From: Anabaena cylindrica PCC 7122
GTDB taxonomy: Bacteria; Cyanobacteriota; Cyanobacteriia; Cyanobacteriales; Nostocaceae
Direction: 5' to 3'
DNA: 64,000 nt
Assembly: GCF_000317695.1 (NCBI RefSeq)
Contig: NC_019771.1
Coordinates: 1,864,001-1,928,000 of the forward strand
This document shows positions 25,355 to 35,194 of this stretch, piece after piece. A model generated the notes under the pieces. The model saw only the letters and a program-made list of their open reading frames with translations. It made no database searches and had not been told where the DNA came from. Positions within the stretch are counted from its first letter, which is position 1; each line of letters starts with the position of its first letter. A program made the translations under genes and the position numbers.

Positions 25355-25728
25355 AGAGTTCCGAAAAACGCATATTTAATTTCTACAGATATCTACTACA
25401 AACAGCAGTAAAAGCACACTTTGTAGCCGAGAGTTATTCCGGTTAAGCTTAGTCTGTAAAACACAAGATATAGTAATTTTGTACTAGAATCATACTCAAC
25501 TAATTTATGATTGTCAAGACAGAATTTAACTCATTTCGGATAAATCGGGATAAATATGCAAAGTCACCAAAAATACTTTGTCGCTAGTAGACAATGTGAT
25601 TTATAGTATAGTTATTTTGTTATATACAGCACAATCTACCAAAAATAGATACACTCGAAATAAATGTGGATTGTCGGCAGTTCAAGGATTATCGATATCA
25701 AATATAGTTTCAAAACCCTGTGTTATCA

Positions 25729-26484
25729 ATGTATACCAGCGAATTAACTAAGTATTCTGCCAAAACGGATCTTGGACAAACCAGCCGCATTCTCGTAGTG
25801 GAAGATGAAGAACTCATCCGGGAAATGCTTGTTGTGGCCTTAGAAGAAGAAGGGTATGGAGTGATCACTGCTACTGATGGACGAGCAGCTATAGAATACC
25901 TCAAAAGCTGCGAACCCAATTCTGGAGAATTACCCTTTGATTTGGTGCTTTTAGATTTGATGCTGCCGCAAATTAATGGGCTGGATATCTGTCGTCTGTT
26001 GCGTCATCAAGGCAACTCTGTCCCAATTTTGATGTTAAGTGCCAAAGGTGGTGAAACTGACCGGGTGCTGGGTTTAGAAGTGGGAGCAGATGACTACCTG
26101 ACTAAACCATTTAGTATGAGGGAATTGGTGGCTCGCTGTCGCGCTTTACTGCGCCGTCAACAACGTTTAAGTATTGTGCCGCAAATTCCAGTACTAAAGT
26201 ATAAGGAGATTAGCTTAAATCCTCAAGAGTGCCGGGTGCTGGTTCGTGGCCAAGAGGTAAATCTATCACCTAAAGAATTCCGCTTACTGGAACTGTTTAT
26301 GAGTTATGCTCGCCGGGTATGGTCACGAGAGCAACTACTAGATCAGGTTTGGGGTCCAGATTTTGTCGGTGATAGCAAAACTGTGGATGTTCATATCCGC
26401 TGGTTACGGGAAAAGCTAGAGGAAGACCCCAGTCATCCAGAATATATTGTGACTGTGAGAGGTTTTGGCTATCGGTTTGGCTAA
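25729..26484 (+). CDS. sphR: Phosphate-regulon response regulator (PhoB type)
   Basis: An OmpR/PhoB-class regulator of about 252 residues from the ATG at 25729 (a GTG at 25720 is also in frame). The receiver contains ILVVEDEELIREML, phosphoacceptor Asp in LVLLDLMLPQINGLD and YLTKPFSMREL. The winged-helix domain has LSPKEFRLLELF, RVWSREQLLDQVWG and VDVHIRWLREKLE, the PhoB recognition helix pattern. The next two genes encode a PhoR-like kinase and PhoU, so it is the cyanobacterial SphR, which activates phosphatase and high-affinity phosphate uptake genes when phosphate is scarce. The name rests on this context and the overall pattern. Confidence 0.9.
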   Translation: MYTSELTKYSAKTDLGQTSRILVVEDEELIREMLVVALEEEGYGVITATDGRAAIEYLKSCEPNSGELPFDLVLLDLMLPQINGLDICRLLRHQGNSVPILMLSAKGGETDRVLGLEVGADDYLTKPFSMRELVARCRALLRRQQRLSIVPQIPVLKYKEISLNPQECRVLVRGQEVNLSPKEFRLLELFMSYARRVWSREQLLDQVWGPDFVGDSKTVDVHIRWLREKLEEDPSHPEYIVTVRGFGYRFG

Positions 26485-26537
26485 TTGTTGAGGATAGTTG
26501 TTAGTTTTTAGTAGTTATATAGAAACTAACTACTCAA

Positions 26538-27881
26538 ATGCTTTTATTAGGATTTTTTCTGGGTTTAGTGGTCGGTATTGGATTCTTGTTGTGGCAACAG
26601 GTGCAAATGAACGGCTATTTGGAGCAAGTACTCCAGCCGTTAAGTTCCCGTTCTGGTAGGATAGGGTTGCCTTTGTTACCACGCTTACGGCAAGAAATGT
26701 CAATGGTGAAGCGACAAAGGCAAGATTTGCAGTTGTCGTTGGAAACTTACAAGGAATTACTAGATTTTGCACCTCTAGGATATTTGCAAGTAGATGAAGA
26801 AAATCAATTGCTATGGTGTAATCAACAGGCGCGGGAGATCTTGCATCTGCAAAGGTGGCAACCAGGACAGATACGTTTGTTGTTAGAGTTGGTAAGGTCT
26901 TATGAACTTGATCAGTTAATTGAACAAACTCGTGATTGGCAAAAGCCGCAAGTGCGAGAATGGGTTTTTCACCCGTCTCGTGAAAATGCTACAGCTATGT
27001 TAGAGTTAAAGCCTTTGACTTTACAGGCTTCTAGTTTACCTTTGGTGGCAGGACAAGTGGGGGTATTTTTAGAAAATCGCCAACCGTTGCTAGATATGAA
27101 TCAGCAGCGCGATCGCTCTTTTTCTGATTTAGCTCATGAATTGAGAACTCCCCTGACTTCTATTCGTTTGGTAGCAGAAACTCTCCAATCCCGCTTAGAA
27201 CCACCTTTGGATCGTTGGGTTAACCGTTTGATGCAAGAAGTGGATCGGCTGATTAATTTAGTGCAAAGTTGGTTAGAACTGACGCAAATGGAAACAAATT
27301 CCACCATGCAATTGCATCTAGAAACAGTGGAAGTGCGATCGCTCATCGCTTCGGTGTGGGAAACTCTAGAACCACTTGCAAAACATCAAAATCTGAATAT
27401 TTCCTATTCTGGACTCGAAAACATCTACATTCAAGGCGATAAATCTCGTATTTACCAAGTATTTGTCAATTTATTGGATAATAGTATCAAATACAGCCCC
27501 CCAGGGACAACTATTTACATTGAAATTAATATTATCTCTGTTAATAAATTGCTCAATAGCAATGCTTTTAGCGATCGCAACTCTCAAATCTTGGAAATTA
27601 ATATCATTGACTCCGGTATTGGTTTTGCTGCAACTGATTTACCCCATGTGTTTGAGCGATTTTATCGAGGAGATAAAGCCAGACATCATGAGTCACTTCC
27701 TCAAGGCCAAACAACAACAGCAATTACTGGTAGTGGCTTGGGTTTAGCGATCGTCCAGCAGATGGTTATCGCCCACGGTGGAGAAATCAAAGCCATGAAC
27801 CATCCAGAAACAGGTGGCGCTTGGATGCAAATTCATCTACCAAGCATAATGGCAAACTCACCAAAGCAAGATTATAGTTAA
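26538..27881 (+). CDS. sphS: Phosphate-sensing histidine kinase (PhoR/SphS type)
   Basis: The 447-residue protein has one N-terminal membrane helix (LLLGFFLGLVVGIGFLLW), important for SphS function, then a PAS domain (about 75-165; LLDFAPLGYLQVDEENQLLW). The HisKA box is SDLAHELRTPLTSIRL and the ATPase domain has NLLDNSIKYSPPG, IDSGIGFAA and GSGLGLAIV. This is the SphS/PhoR architecture. In Synechocystis it phosphorylates SphR under phosphate starvation and is held off by a PhoU-type protein; the phoU gene lies just downstream here. The gap to sphR is 53 bases. Confidence 0.9.
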   Translation: MLLLGFFLGLVVGIGFLLWQQVQMNGYLEQVLQPLSSRSGRIGLPLLPRLRQEMSMVKRQRQDLQLSLETYKELLDFAPLGYLQVDEENQLLWCNQQAREILHLQRWQPGQIRLLLELVRSYELDQLIEQTRDWQKPQVREWVFHPSRENATAMLELKPLTLQASSLPLVAGQVGVFLENRQPLLDMNQQRDRSFSDLAHELRTPLTSIRLVAETLQSRLEPPLDRWVNRLMQEVDRLINLVQSWLELTQMETNSTMQLHLETVEVRSLIASVWETLEPLAKHQNLNISYSGLENIYIQGDKSRIYQVFVNLLDNSIKYSPPGTTIYIEINIISVNKLLNSNAFSDRNSQILEINIIDSGIGFAATDLPHVFERFYRGDKARHHESLPQGQTTTAITGSGLGLAIVQQMVIAHGGEIKAMNHPETGGAWMQIHLPSIMANSPKQDYS

Positions 27882-27907
27882 AAAAATACAATTTTGAGAT
27901 TACAAGT

Positions 27908-28576
27908 GTGAAAGCTGTTATTCATGATTCCAATTCTGAAAAATCACAGCCAGTACGCGCCGTTAGGCGGTTAGAACGCGATGTATTGCGTATGGGAGCT
28001 TTGGTAGAACAATCATTTCGCCTCAGTCACCAAGCATTATTTGCCCGCGATTTAACAGCAGCTGAGGAACTCCCCCGATTAGATAAAAAAATTGACCGTT
28101 TTTATAGACAAATAGAATCTGACTGTACATCAATCATGACAGTACAAGCACCCACGGCTCAAGATTTACGCTGCCTTAGTGCTTATATGCAATTAGTCAG
28201 AGATCTAGAACGCATTGGCGATTACGCCAAGGATTTAGCCAAAATCGCCATTAAAATATTTCCTTATCCACCCCATGACACTCTACCAGAGATTGCATTG
28301 ATGTCTCATCATGCCCAAGCAATGTTAGCAACCAGCTTAGTGGCTTTAGCCGATTTGGATGAAGTCAGTGGACGGCGTATTAAGTATTTAGATGATGCTG
28401 TGGATAACGCTTACGAGCATCTGTATCAGATATTAGCATATCAACGAGATGTTCCAGGGATAATTGAGCCAATTCTGCTCTTAACATTAGCAATTCGTTG
28501 TCTAGAACGAATGGCAGATCATGCTACTAATATTGGTCAACGAGTAGCATACATTGTCACAGGTCAACGTTCTTAA
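27908..28576 (+). CDS. phoU: Phosphate signalling protein PhoU
   Basis: The 222-residue protein shows two PhoU helical repeats with the metal-binding pattern: LEQDVLRMG-like LERDVLRMGALVEQSFRLS at the start, DRFYRQIESD, and RDLERIGDYAKDLA, with a second unit ending CLERMADHATNIGQRV. PhoU proteins link phosphate transport to the sensor kinase and keep the regulon off when phosphate is sufficient. The start is GTG at 27908, 26 bases after sphS; no ATG gives the conserved N-terminus. Cyanobacteria name this negative regulator SphU. No pst transporter genes are in view. Confidence 0.93.
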   Translation: MKAVIHDSNSEKSQPVRAVRRLERDVLRMGALVEQSFRLSHQALFARDLTAAEELPRLDKKIDRFYRQIESDCTSIMTVQAPTAQDLRCLSAYMQLVRDLERIGDYAKDLAKIAIKIFPYPPHDTLPEIALMSHHAQAMLATSLVALADLDEVSGRRIKYLDDAVDNAYEHLYQILAYQRDVPGIIEPILLLTLAIRCLERMADHATNIGQRVAYIVTGQRS

Positions 28577-28871
28577 GCAGTCAGACAAAATTAAATTCAT
28601 TGGTAGAGAAAGGAAACAGGAAAATAATCTGTGTAATTCATTTTGCCTGGGTACTTAAGGACTTCCAAAAAACTATGGCTTTCAAGGTGGATAGGGTTTA
28701 GCGTGAGAGTTTTTATCGTTTTTAGCTAAAAGCTAACCTATCCTTAAACTTGCACTATTACAGTAAATGGAAGATAACTTAAAAAATATCTTCTATCTAA
28801 TTACTTATTGAACATTCATCTGTTTATTTGTCAGGATACTTCATTTAAATTCCCTACCCATTTACCCAAAA

Positions 28872-29471
28872 ATGACGTATTCTACTAACCAAACCCTAAG
28901 ATCTCCTGAGAATAAACAATTTCCCCAACATTTATTTACTCGTCGGTCAGTAATTCCCATCGGCAATGATGTTTTATGGCGTATTGATCGCGGTATAGTT
29001 CGTACCTCAACCTGGAATGAAAATGGAGCAGCTATCACCTTAGGATATTGGGGCTTAGGAGATATAGTTGGCCATCCTTTATCCAAAGTCAAACCCTACC
29101 AAATTGAATGTTTAACAAGTGTCGAGGCGAGCATTGTTCCTCCTAACATTTGGCATGAAGATATCAACTCTTTGTTATGCCACATTCAACAAGCAGAAGA
29201 ACTGATAAGCATACTACATCGAAAACCAACTTCCCTCAAATTGTGGCAATTTTTAGTGTGGTTAAGTGAAAAATTTGGTCGTGACTTAGAACAGGGTAAA
29301 CTAATTGATCTAAATATAACTCATCAGGATATATCAGAGGTACTCAACACAACTAGAGTCACAGTTACACGCCTATTGCAGAAATTTGAAGAAGAAGGAA
29401 AAATATTACGTTACAAACGGAGTATAGTTCTGAACTTACCACCCAAGTTAACAAGAGGGCAATTGGATTAG
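28872..29471 (+). CDS. Crp/Fnr family transcriptional regulator
   Basis: The 199-residue protein has an effector (cupin-like) domain (about 20-115) with LWRIDRGIVRTSTW and LGYWGLGDIVGHPL, followed by a dimerisation helix and a C-terminal winged helix. The recognition motif is ITHQDISEVLNTTRVTVTRL. It is shorter than NtcA and lacks NtcA's family-specific pattern; the cAMP phosphate-binding RSA motif is not seen, so it may respond to another signal or none. It is monocistronic, with 295 bases of A/T-rich upstream DNA showing no clear operator. Confidence 0.88.
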   Translation: MTYSTNQTLRSPENKQFPQHLFTRRSVIPIGNDVLWRIDRGIVRTSTWNENGAAITLGYWGLGDIVGHPLSKVKPYQIECLTSVEASIVPPNIWHEDINSLLCHIQQAEELISILHRKPTSLKLWQFLVWLSEKFGRDLEQGKLIDLNITHQDISEVLNTTRVTVTRLLQKFEEEGKILRYKRSIVLNLPPKLTRGQLD

Positions 29472-30091
29472 CGGGGTGCATCTCAACTCTGCAAATATAG
29501 CGTGAGACTCTTTCCTTCCCTGTGTAATGCTTTGCGAACAAAACACTAATCAAAAGCTTCACTACGTTGCGTATGGCTAACGTTTCTGTCAGAGATACAG
29601 AATTAGATAAAGTTTTCAATATCCATATAATTACATTTCATGGCGAATTGGAATTATATTTGTGTTTCATCTGCTGAGGATTCTAAACTATTCAGCTTAA
29701 CTACAACAGCCACCTCATAAAGATGTTTCCTCCATCCTCCACTTCCCCAGATTTGCACAAACAGAACTATAAGCAGTCAGCTAAAAACTTCTGAAATTCG
29801 GACTCTAGAAGTATTAATCTTTGTCGAATATGTCTAATGCCATCTTGTATCCTTCCACATCTTTATAACTTTATTAGAATTTTAGTTTTTTCCATACCCC
29901 ATACTCCTTACCCTCTGTGGGTTTTATCACCAAACTTAGTTTGATAGGTCAAAAATTAACAAGGGGGGTTGTGCTAACTATGATAAATAATGTATAGTCA
30001 TTACTGAAACTTTGTGAGTGAATACCCTGAATTGTAACGGGGCTTTATCATCACTTTGATGTTCATTAAGTGTGTGTGTGAGAGTAAGAAC
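29472..30091 (+). other. 620-base intergenic region upstream of the porin pair
   Basis: A/T-rich and without a supportable gene. It holds the promoter and leader of the first porin. A Fur-like inverted hexamer set was looked for near 29980-30010 (ATGATAAATAATG) and is at best weak. AGAGTAAGAA just before the ATG at 30092 is a fair ribosome site. Confidence 0.5.
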
Positions 30092-31675
30092 ATGACAAAA
30101 CTATTTTGGAATATCCTCAAGGTAAGTCCAGTTATTGCAGCTACATTTTTGTCTGCGAATAGCGCGTTAGCGGCTGAAGTTAACGAACAAGCAACCAGCG
30201 TTGCTCAGTTGTCCAAAGAATCAAACAGCATCGGTCAAGTAACTTCCGTTTCTCAATTTTCCGACGTACAACCTACAGACTGGGCGTTTCAAGCTTTGCA
30301 GTCTTTGGTTGAGCGTTATGGCTGTATTGCAGGTTATCCCAACGGTACATACCGTGGTAATCGTGCTTTGACCCGGTATGAATTTGCAGCTGGTTTGAAT
30401 GCCTGCTTAGACCGGGTTAACGAACTGATTGCTACAGCTACCGCTGACATGGTAAACAAAGAAGATTTAGCTACCTTACAGCGTTTACAAGAAGAATTTT
30501 CCGCTGAATTAGCAACCCTGCGCGGTCGTGTTGATGCTTTAGAAGCTCGTACTGCTGAATTAGAAGCTAATCAATTCTCCACCACCACCAAACTGAAGGG
30601 TGAGGCTATTTTTGCTTTGTCTGGTGCTTTTGGTGACAAAAAAGCTGATGGTAGTGGTGATGACTTACAAGATAATGTAACTTTCTCTGACCGGGTACGC
30701 TTAAGCTTAGAAAGCAGCTTTACTGGTACAGACAGGCTACAAGTTCGTCTACAAGCTCGCAATAATATCCAATTTGATGGTGCTAGAACCGGTACGAGTA
30801 TGACTCGTCTTGGTTTTGATGGCAATAACAACAACAGCGTTGAACTTGACCAGTTGAACTATGCCTTTAACTTTGGTGAAAATATCAGAGTAAAAGTTGA
30901 CGCTGTCGGTGGAGACTTCTACGACTTCTTCAATAGCTTTAACCCAGATTTCAGTAGCAGTGGTAGCGGTTCTATATCTCGCTATGGTCGTTTCAGCCCC
31001 ATCTATCGTCATGGTGGCGAAGCTGGTTTACAAGTTCAGTTTAATCCCAAAGGAAAAATTAGCCTTGGCGTTGGTTACTTAGCAAACGAAGCTAATAATC
31101 CTAGTGCTGGTAGTGGCTTATTGGATGGTAACTATGCAGCACTGGCTCAATTGGAATTTAAACCCAGCAATAAATTGGGTATTGGCTTGACCTATGTACG
31201 TAGCTACTATGGTTCTTCTCAGAACATCTTTGATAGCACCGGTAGTAGTTTTGCTAACAGAGTAGTTAACAATGAACCGGCCTCTTTAAACAACTACGGT
31301 GTGCAAGCAAGCTTTAAAGCCACTGACAAAATTACAGTTGGTGGTTGGGGCGGTTATTCTGATGTAAAATCAGAAACTACAAACAAGAGTGCTGATGTTT
31401 GGTATTGGGCTGCCACCCTTGGCATAAAAGACTTCGGTAGACAAGGTAACACTTTAGGTCTAATCTTCGGTCAACCACCTAAAGCTACCAGCACTAGCAA
31501 TATTGCTAATGGAGACGACAACGGTACTTCTTATCATATAGAAGGTCTGTACAAGATGAAGATTTCTGACAACATTCTGATTACACCTGGTTTGTTAGTG
31601 ATTTTGAATCCTGAACATAACGATAACAGAGACACAATTTACATTGGTACTCTGCGTACCACCTTCAGCTTCTAA
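30092..31675 (+). CDS. SLH-domain OprB-type porin (iron uptake porin family), copy 1
   Basis: From MTKLFWNILKVSPVIAATFL (ATG 30092) the product is about 527 residues; the longer frame from 30056 adds only a Cys-containing leader. A signal peptide ends near ANSALA-A. One SLH domain (about 45-105; FSDVQPTDWAFQALQSLVER and AGYPNGTYRGNRALTRYEF) anchors the protein to peptidoglycan-linked pyruvylated polymer. A coiled-coil spacer (LQEEFSAELATLRGR) leads to a beta-barrel of OprB type ending GTLRTTFSF, with the terminal Phe needed for outer-membrane insertion. Cyanobacterial members carry small ions and are often annotated as iron uptake porins. A strong terminator follows. The first 170 or so codons are almost identical to the next gene. 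Confidence 0.92.
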   Translation: MTKLFWNILKVSPVIAATFLSANSALAAEVNEQATSVAQLSKESNSIGQVTSVSQFSDVQPTDWAFQALQSLVERYGCIAGYPNGTYRGNRALTRYEFAAGLNACLDRVNELIATATADMVNKEDLATLQRLQEEFSAELATLRGRVDALEARTAELEANQFSTTTKLKGEAIFALSGAFGDKKADGSGDDLQDNVTFSDRVRLSLESSFTGTDRLQVRLQARNNIQFDGARTGTSMTRLGFDGNNNNSVELDQLNYAFNFGENIRVKVDAVGGDFYDFFNSFNPDFSSSGSGSISRYGRFSPIYRHGGEAGLQVQFNPKGKISLGVGYLANEANNPSAGSGLLDGNYAALAQLEFKPSNKLGIGLTYVRSYYGSSQNIFDSTGSSFANRVVNNEPASLNNYGVQASFKATDKITVGGWGGYSDVKSETTNKSADVWYWAATLGIKDFGRQGNTLGLIFGQPPKATSTSNIANGDDNGTSYHIEGLYKMKISDNILITPGLLVILNPEHNDNRDTIYIGTLRTTFSF

Positions 31676-31726
31676 TTTGAGTAATGGACATCTGGTAAAC
31701 ATTGAATGTGCATTTACTAGAACCCT

Positions 31727-31763
31727 TGTATAGAAGTTCCATTGAACTTCTATACATTTTTTT
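31727..31763 (+). terminator. Strong rho-independent terminator after porin 1
   Basis: TGTATAGAAGTTC and GAACTTCTATACA form a 13-bp perfect stem around a 4-base loop, followed by seven T. The remainder of the 377-base gap up to the second porin (start 32053) is A/T-rich promoter DNA with no gene. Confidence 0.92.
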
Positions 31764-32052
31764 CGTTCAGATGTCTAATGAATTAATTATGGCTCTTGTG
31801 TTATTTTTATTAAATCTCTGATCCTAATTTTAGCGAAATCTATTTATATCAAATGTTTTAGGTGTTTTTTAGTATTAATTTATCAAATGAAGTCTAGGAG
31901 AGCCATTTTTTTCAAGTAAATGCCTATTTAATAAAGCTTTCAACGATTTGGAACTTCGTTTTCTATAAAAAAACTGAAGAACATTAATTTAGTAGTATCA
32001 ATACCTTTACCAAATTCAAAAAATCCTTTTTTTAGTGTGTGTGAGTAAAAAA

Positions 32053-33693
32053 ATGACAAAATTATTTTGGAATATCCTCAAGGTAAGTCCAGTTATTGCA
32101 GCTACATTTTTGTCTGCGAATAGCGCGTTAGCGGCTGAAGTTAACGAACAAGCAACCAGCGTTGCTCAGTTGTCCAAAGAATCAAACAGCATCGGTCAAG
32201 TAACTTCCGTTTCTCAATTTTCTGACGTACAACCTACAGACTGGGCGTTTCAAGCTTTGCAGTCTTTGGTTGAGCGTTATGGCTGTATTGCAGGTTATCC
32301 CAACGGTACATACCGTGGTAATCGTGCTTTGACCCGATATGAATTTGCAGCTGGTTTGAATGCCTGCTTAGACCGGGTTAACGAACTGATTGCTACAGCT
32401 ACCGCTGACATGGTAAACAAAGAAGATTTAGCTACCTTACAGCGTTTACAAGAAGAATTTTCTGCTGAATTAGCAACCCTGCGCGGTCGTGTTGATGCTT
32501 TAGAAGCTCGTACTGCTGAATTAGAAGCTAATCAATTCTCCACCACCACCAAGCTGAAGGGTGAGGCTATTTTCAGCGTGTCTCAGGCATTTGGTGATAA
32601 GCAAGCTGATAATAAAGAAGGTACCAATCCTAATGCTGAATTAGACGGCAACACCACTTTTTCTAACCGGGTGCGCCTGAGCTTAGAAAGTAGCTTCATG
32701 GGTACAGATCTGTTGCAAACCCGTTTGGAAGCGAAAAATATCATCGAAAACAATGGCGTTACAGGCACTAACATGACCCGTTTGGGTTATGACGGTAATA
32801 CTAATAATAGTGTCAGAGTTGACAAACTAAACTACGCTTTCAACTTTGGGGAAAGAATTCGTGTCAAGATTGATGCTGTTGGTGGTGAGTTGAATGAAAA
32901 CGTCAACGTCTTCAACCCTGATTTTAGAAGCAGTGGTTCAGGCGCTCTCTCCCGTTATGGACGTTTCAGCCCCATCTATCGCCAAGCTAATGACGGTGCA
33001 GGTATAACTGTTAACTTTAATCCTCAAGGCCCATTGACTTTAAGTGCAGCTTATTTTGCTACAGGTAGGAATAGTGCTGCTAATCCTGCTGATAAGAACG
33101 GGATTTTCGATGGTAATAACACTATTTTCGGGCAGTTAGCTTTCAAGCCAAATAAAGCTTTCAATGTTGGTTTAACCTATGCTCGCACTTATCAGAAAGC
33201 CGGTACAACAGACCTGTTTGGCAAAACAGGAAGTTCCTACGCCAATGGTATTGTGAATAATTTCGGCGTTCCTGTTCCTGTTGTATCGGACAACTACGGT
33301 TTGCAAGCTACCTTCCAACCAAGTTCTAAATTGACTCTTGGTGGTTGGGTTGGTTACACCACAGCAAACAACCAGGTTGGACCTGAAGATGCAAGCTTTT
33401 TTTATTGGGCTACTACCCTGGGTGTGAAAGACTTCGGTAGACAAGGTAACACCTTAGGTCTAATCTTCGGTCAACCTCCTAAAGTTACTGATGTTAGCAA
33501 TCCTAATAACATTCTTCCTGGTAATTTTACGAAAGAATCTGGTACTTCTTATCATGCAGAGGCTCTCTACAAAATGAAAATTTCCGACAACATTATGATT
33601 ACCCCCGGTTTGCTAGTAATCTTTAATCCTGAACACAACAATAATAACGACACCATCTATGTAGGTACTCTACGTACTACATTCAGCTTCTAA
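32053..33693 (+). CDS. SLH-domain OprB-type porin (iron uptake porin family), copy 2
   Basis: A tandem paralogue of about 546 residues starting MTKLFWNILKVSPVIAATFL. The signal peptide, SLH domain and coiled-coil spacer (about residues 1-175) are identical in protein sequence to copy 1. After KLKGEAIF the barrel diverges strongly, with an insertion NKEGTNPNAELDGN and longer surface loops (for example VPVPVVSDN), before reconverging on MKISDNIMITPGLLVIFNPE and the GTLRTTFSF end. The two porins thus share an identical periplasmic anchor but present different channels, perhaps for different solutes or phage pressures. It has its own promoter region and a terminator downstream. Confidence 0.92.
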   Translation: MTKLFWNILKVSPVIAATFLSANSALAAEVNEQATSVAQLSKESNSIGQVTSVSQFSDVQPTDWAFQALQSLVERYGCIAGYPNGTYRGNRALTRYEFAAGLNACLDRVNELIATATADMVNKEDLATLQRLQEEFSAELATLRGRVDALEARTAELEANQFSTTTKLKGEAIFSVSQAFGDKQADNKEGTNPNAELDGNTTFSNRVRLSLESSFMGTDLLQTRLEAKNIIENNGVTGTNMTRLGYDGNTNNSVRVDKLNYAFNFGERIRVKIDAVGGELNENVNVFNPDFRSSGSGALSRYGRFSPIYRQANDGAGITVNFNPQGPLTLSAAYFATGRNSAANPADKNGIFDGNNTIFGQLAFKPNKAFNVGLTYARTYQKAGTTDLFGKTGSSYANGIVNNFGVPVPVVSDNYGLQATFQPSSKLTLGGWVGYTTANNQVGPEDASFFYWATTLGVKDFGRQGNTLGLIFGQPPKVTDVSNPNNILPGNFTKESGTSYHAEALYKMKISDNIMITPGLLVIFNPEHNNNNDTIYVGTLRTTFSF

Positions 33694-33912
33694 TTTGAAT
33701 GTTGAGTTAACCTGAGTTCGACATAAGATAATTTGTGGAAAACTCGCCCCCAGTAGGAGTCTCAAACCCTTATTCTCTCGCTCTTAAAAATCATAACTCC
33801 GTTCGGCGAAGCCGTGCCGTAGGCATAGGAGAAACTCCGAACTCCTAACTCCTAACACCGAACTCAGGTTGAGTTATTAGCAAAGTAGGCGTTTCTTCTG
33901 TCCTACAATTTT

Positions 33913-33937
33913 AAACCCGCCCAAGGCCGGGTTTTTG
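33913..33937 (+). terminator. Terminator after porin 2
   Basis: AAACCCG and CCGGGTTT arms flank CCCAAGG and are followed by TTTGTTT. It lies 220 bases after the stop, beyond a block of ACTCC-type tandem repeats (33827-33864) and the GGCGAAGCCGTGCCGTAGGC repeat at about 33796-33815. Confidence 0.8.
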
Positions 33938-34042
33938 TTTGCACATTATTAGCTGTTTATTTGCTAGATTTAACTATTTCGTCGTAAGTCCCTACTGATT
34001 TTGAGTACAAAATTCAAGTGAGGGGACTTACTGCTAGTGATT

Positions 34043-34095
34043 ATCTCGTTCCCAGTCTCTGACTGGGAATGCTATCACAGAGGCTCTGCCTCTAT
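34043..34095 (+). repeat. Dispersed repeat family C, copy 1 (gap 33694-34216)
   Basis: CTCGTTCCCAGTCTCTGACT, then GGGAATGCTAT and AGAGGCTCTGCCTCTAT; the inner pieces are themselves small palindromes. Other copies are at 40615-40787, 48438-48488 and 57335-57447. An inverted pair GTAAGTCCC / GGGACTTAC lies just upstream (33985-34032). Confidence 0.85.
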
Positions 34096-34216
34096 CGTCA
34101 CAGAAAGGTAAAACCTGAGTGTGAGCGTCAATAGGTTTTCTCCTGAAGATAACAAAAGAAACTATCCTACTCAATTCACGTCTTCAGAGATATCGCAAGT
34201 TATTGGAACCTACCTT

Positions 34217-34909
34217 ATGAGTCGTCTTATGCGTTGGAAATCTAGCACTGCGGCACTGATGGCAGTGGCAATTACTACGGGTGCAGTTACCCCCTTGTTT
34301 GCCTTTGCTCCTGCTCAAGCACAATTCAATCTTAATCAATCTCGAAATACTACTATTCCGGCCAATGTCACCTTACCTGTTACCTATGAAAAAGAGAAGG
34401 TAATTGTTAATCCTGGAGAGACATTACCTCTGACTCTGATAATAGCTAACGATATTATCGACAGTAACCGAAATGTTTTGATTCCCGCTAGAACTGAAGT
34501 TATCGGAGAATTACAACCAGTCAATTTAAATAGTAGTTATTCGAGAAATAGAGATGATGTAAATAACCAAGGTGTACGCTTTGTAGCGAGAGAATTAGTA
34601 TTTGCTTCAGGGCAGCGGCAGCAGATTTATGCCAACTCTAGAACTATTACTGAAACTGAAAGAATCTCCCAGGGAAGTAATACTGGACAGATATTAACTG
34701 ATGCTGCTATTGGTGCAGGTGCTGCTAGTGTGATTGCATTGATTACAGGTAACAAGAGAATTGAGATTTTGGAAACTCTTGGTGGTGGTGCAGCAGGAGC
34801 TTTAGCAAGTGTACTAATTCGGAAAAAACAAGCTGATGTCTTTGTTCTACGACCGGAAGATGATTTAGATATCACACTTGTGTCCAATTTAGTGCTTTCT
34901 CGTTACTAG
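34217..34909 (+). CDS. Secreted conserved protein, paralogue of the C-terminal domain of the next gene
   Basis: The ATG at 34217 gives MSRLMRWKSSTAALMAVAIT with a good signal peptide cut near AQAQF; a GTG at 34121 would hide this signal behind 32 charged residues, so 34217 is preferred. The mature about 195 residues contain IPANVTLPVTYEKEKV, VLIPARTEVIGELQPV and RFVARELVFASGQRQQIYA, then a glycine/alanine-rich hydrophobic hairpin (GAGAASVIALITGN ... GGGAAGALASVLI) and DVFVLRPEDDLDITL. Every block has a counterpart in the next gene. It is a cyanobacterial secreted domain of unknown function; the Gly/Ala hairpin could insert into a membrane or support oligomerisation. Confidence 0.75.
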   Translation: MSRLMRWKSSTAALMAVAITTGAVTPLFAFAPAQAQFNLNQSRNTTIPANVTLPVTYEKEKVIVNPGETLPLTLIIANDIIDSNRNVLIPARTEVIGELQPVNLNSSYSRNRDDVNNQGVRFVARELVFASGQRQQIYANSRTITETERISQGSNTGQILTDAAIGAGAASVIALITGNKRIEILETLGGGAAGALASVLIRKKQADVFVLRPEDDLDITLVSNLVLSRY

Positions 34910-34950
34910 ACTTAATGTAATTGAAGTTGCAACTTTCATTAATCTAGAAT

Positions 34951-34992
34951 AGCGATCGCCACTCTAAATAATGTGGGCGATCGCTTGCTTTT
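34951..34992 (+). terminator. Hairpin built from two HIP1 octamers
   Basis: AGCGATCGCC at 34951 pairs with GGCGATCGCT at 34976-34985, a 10-bp stem made from the HIP1 palindrome, followed by TGCTTTTA. It probably ends the upstream transcript. The rest of the gap to 35194 is A/T-rich promoter DNA. Confidence 0.7.
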
Positions 34993-35194
34993 ATATGCTC
35001 AGTAATATTTACTGTATTACTAAAGCCCTATGCACCTCTATTCCTAAAGTCCTATTTATTACAATTACCAAAGCTACAGGTAAAACTATTGACAAAATAT
35101 AAGAAACAGAGGGAACTGTTTAATGTCAAAATTGTCTAGGTAGTTAACAGAACAGTTAACAAAAAGAACACATAATTTTTACAGGGTAAAACCA

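Noticed and set aside
25500..25728. Pho box upstream of sphR
   Set aside because: No tandem CTTAACCT-like octamers with the right spacing could be found, only loose TTAAC matches.
29640..29720. 26-codon frame between the Crp-like gene and the porin
   Set aside because: Too short, no ribosome site and no coding-like composition.
29970..30020. Fur box upstream of the porins
   Set aside because: The A/T-rich sequence resembles the motif only by composition; the inverted symmetry is poor.
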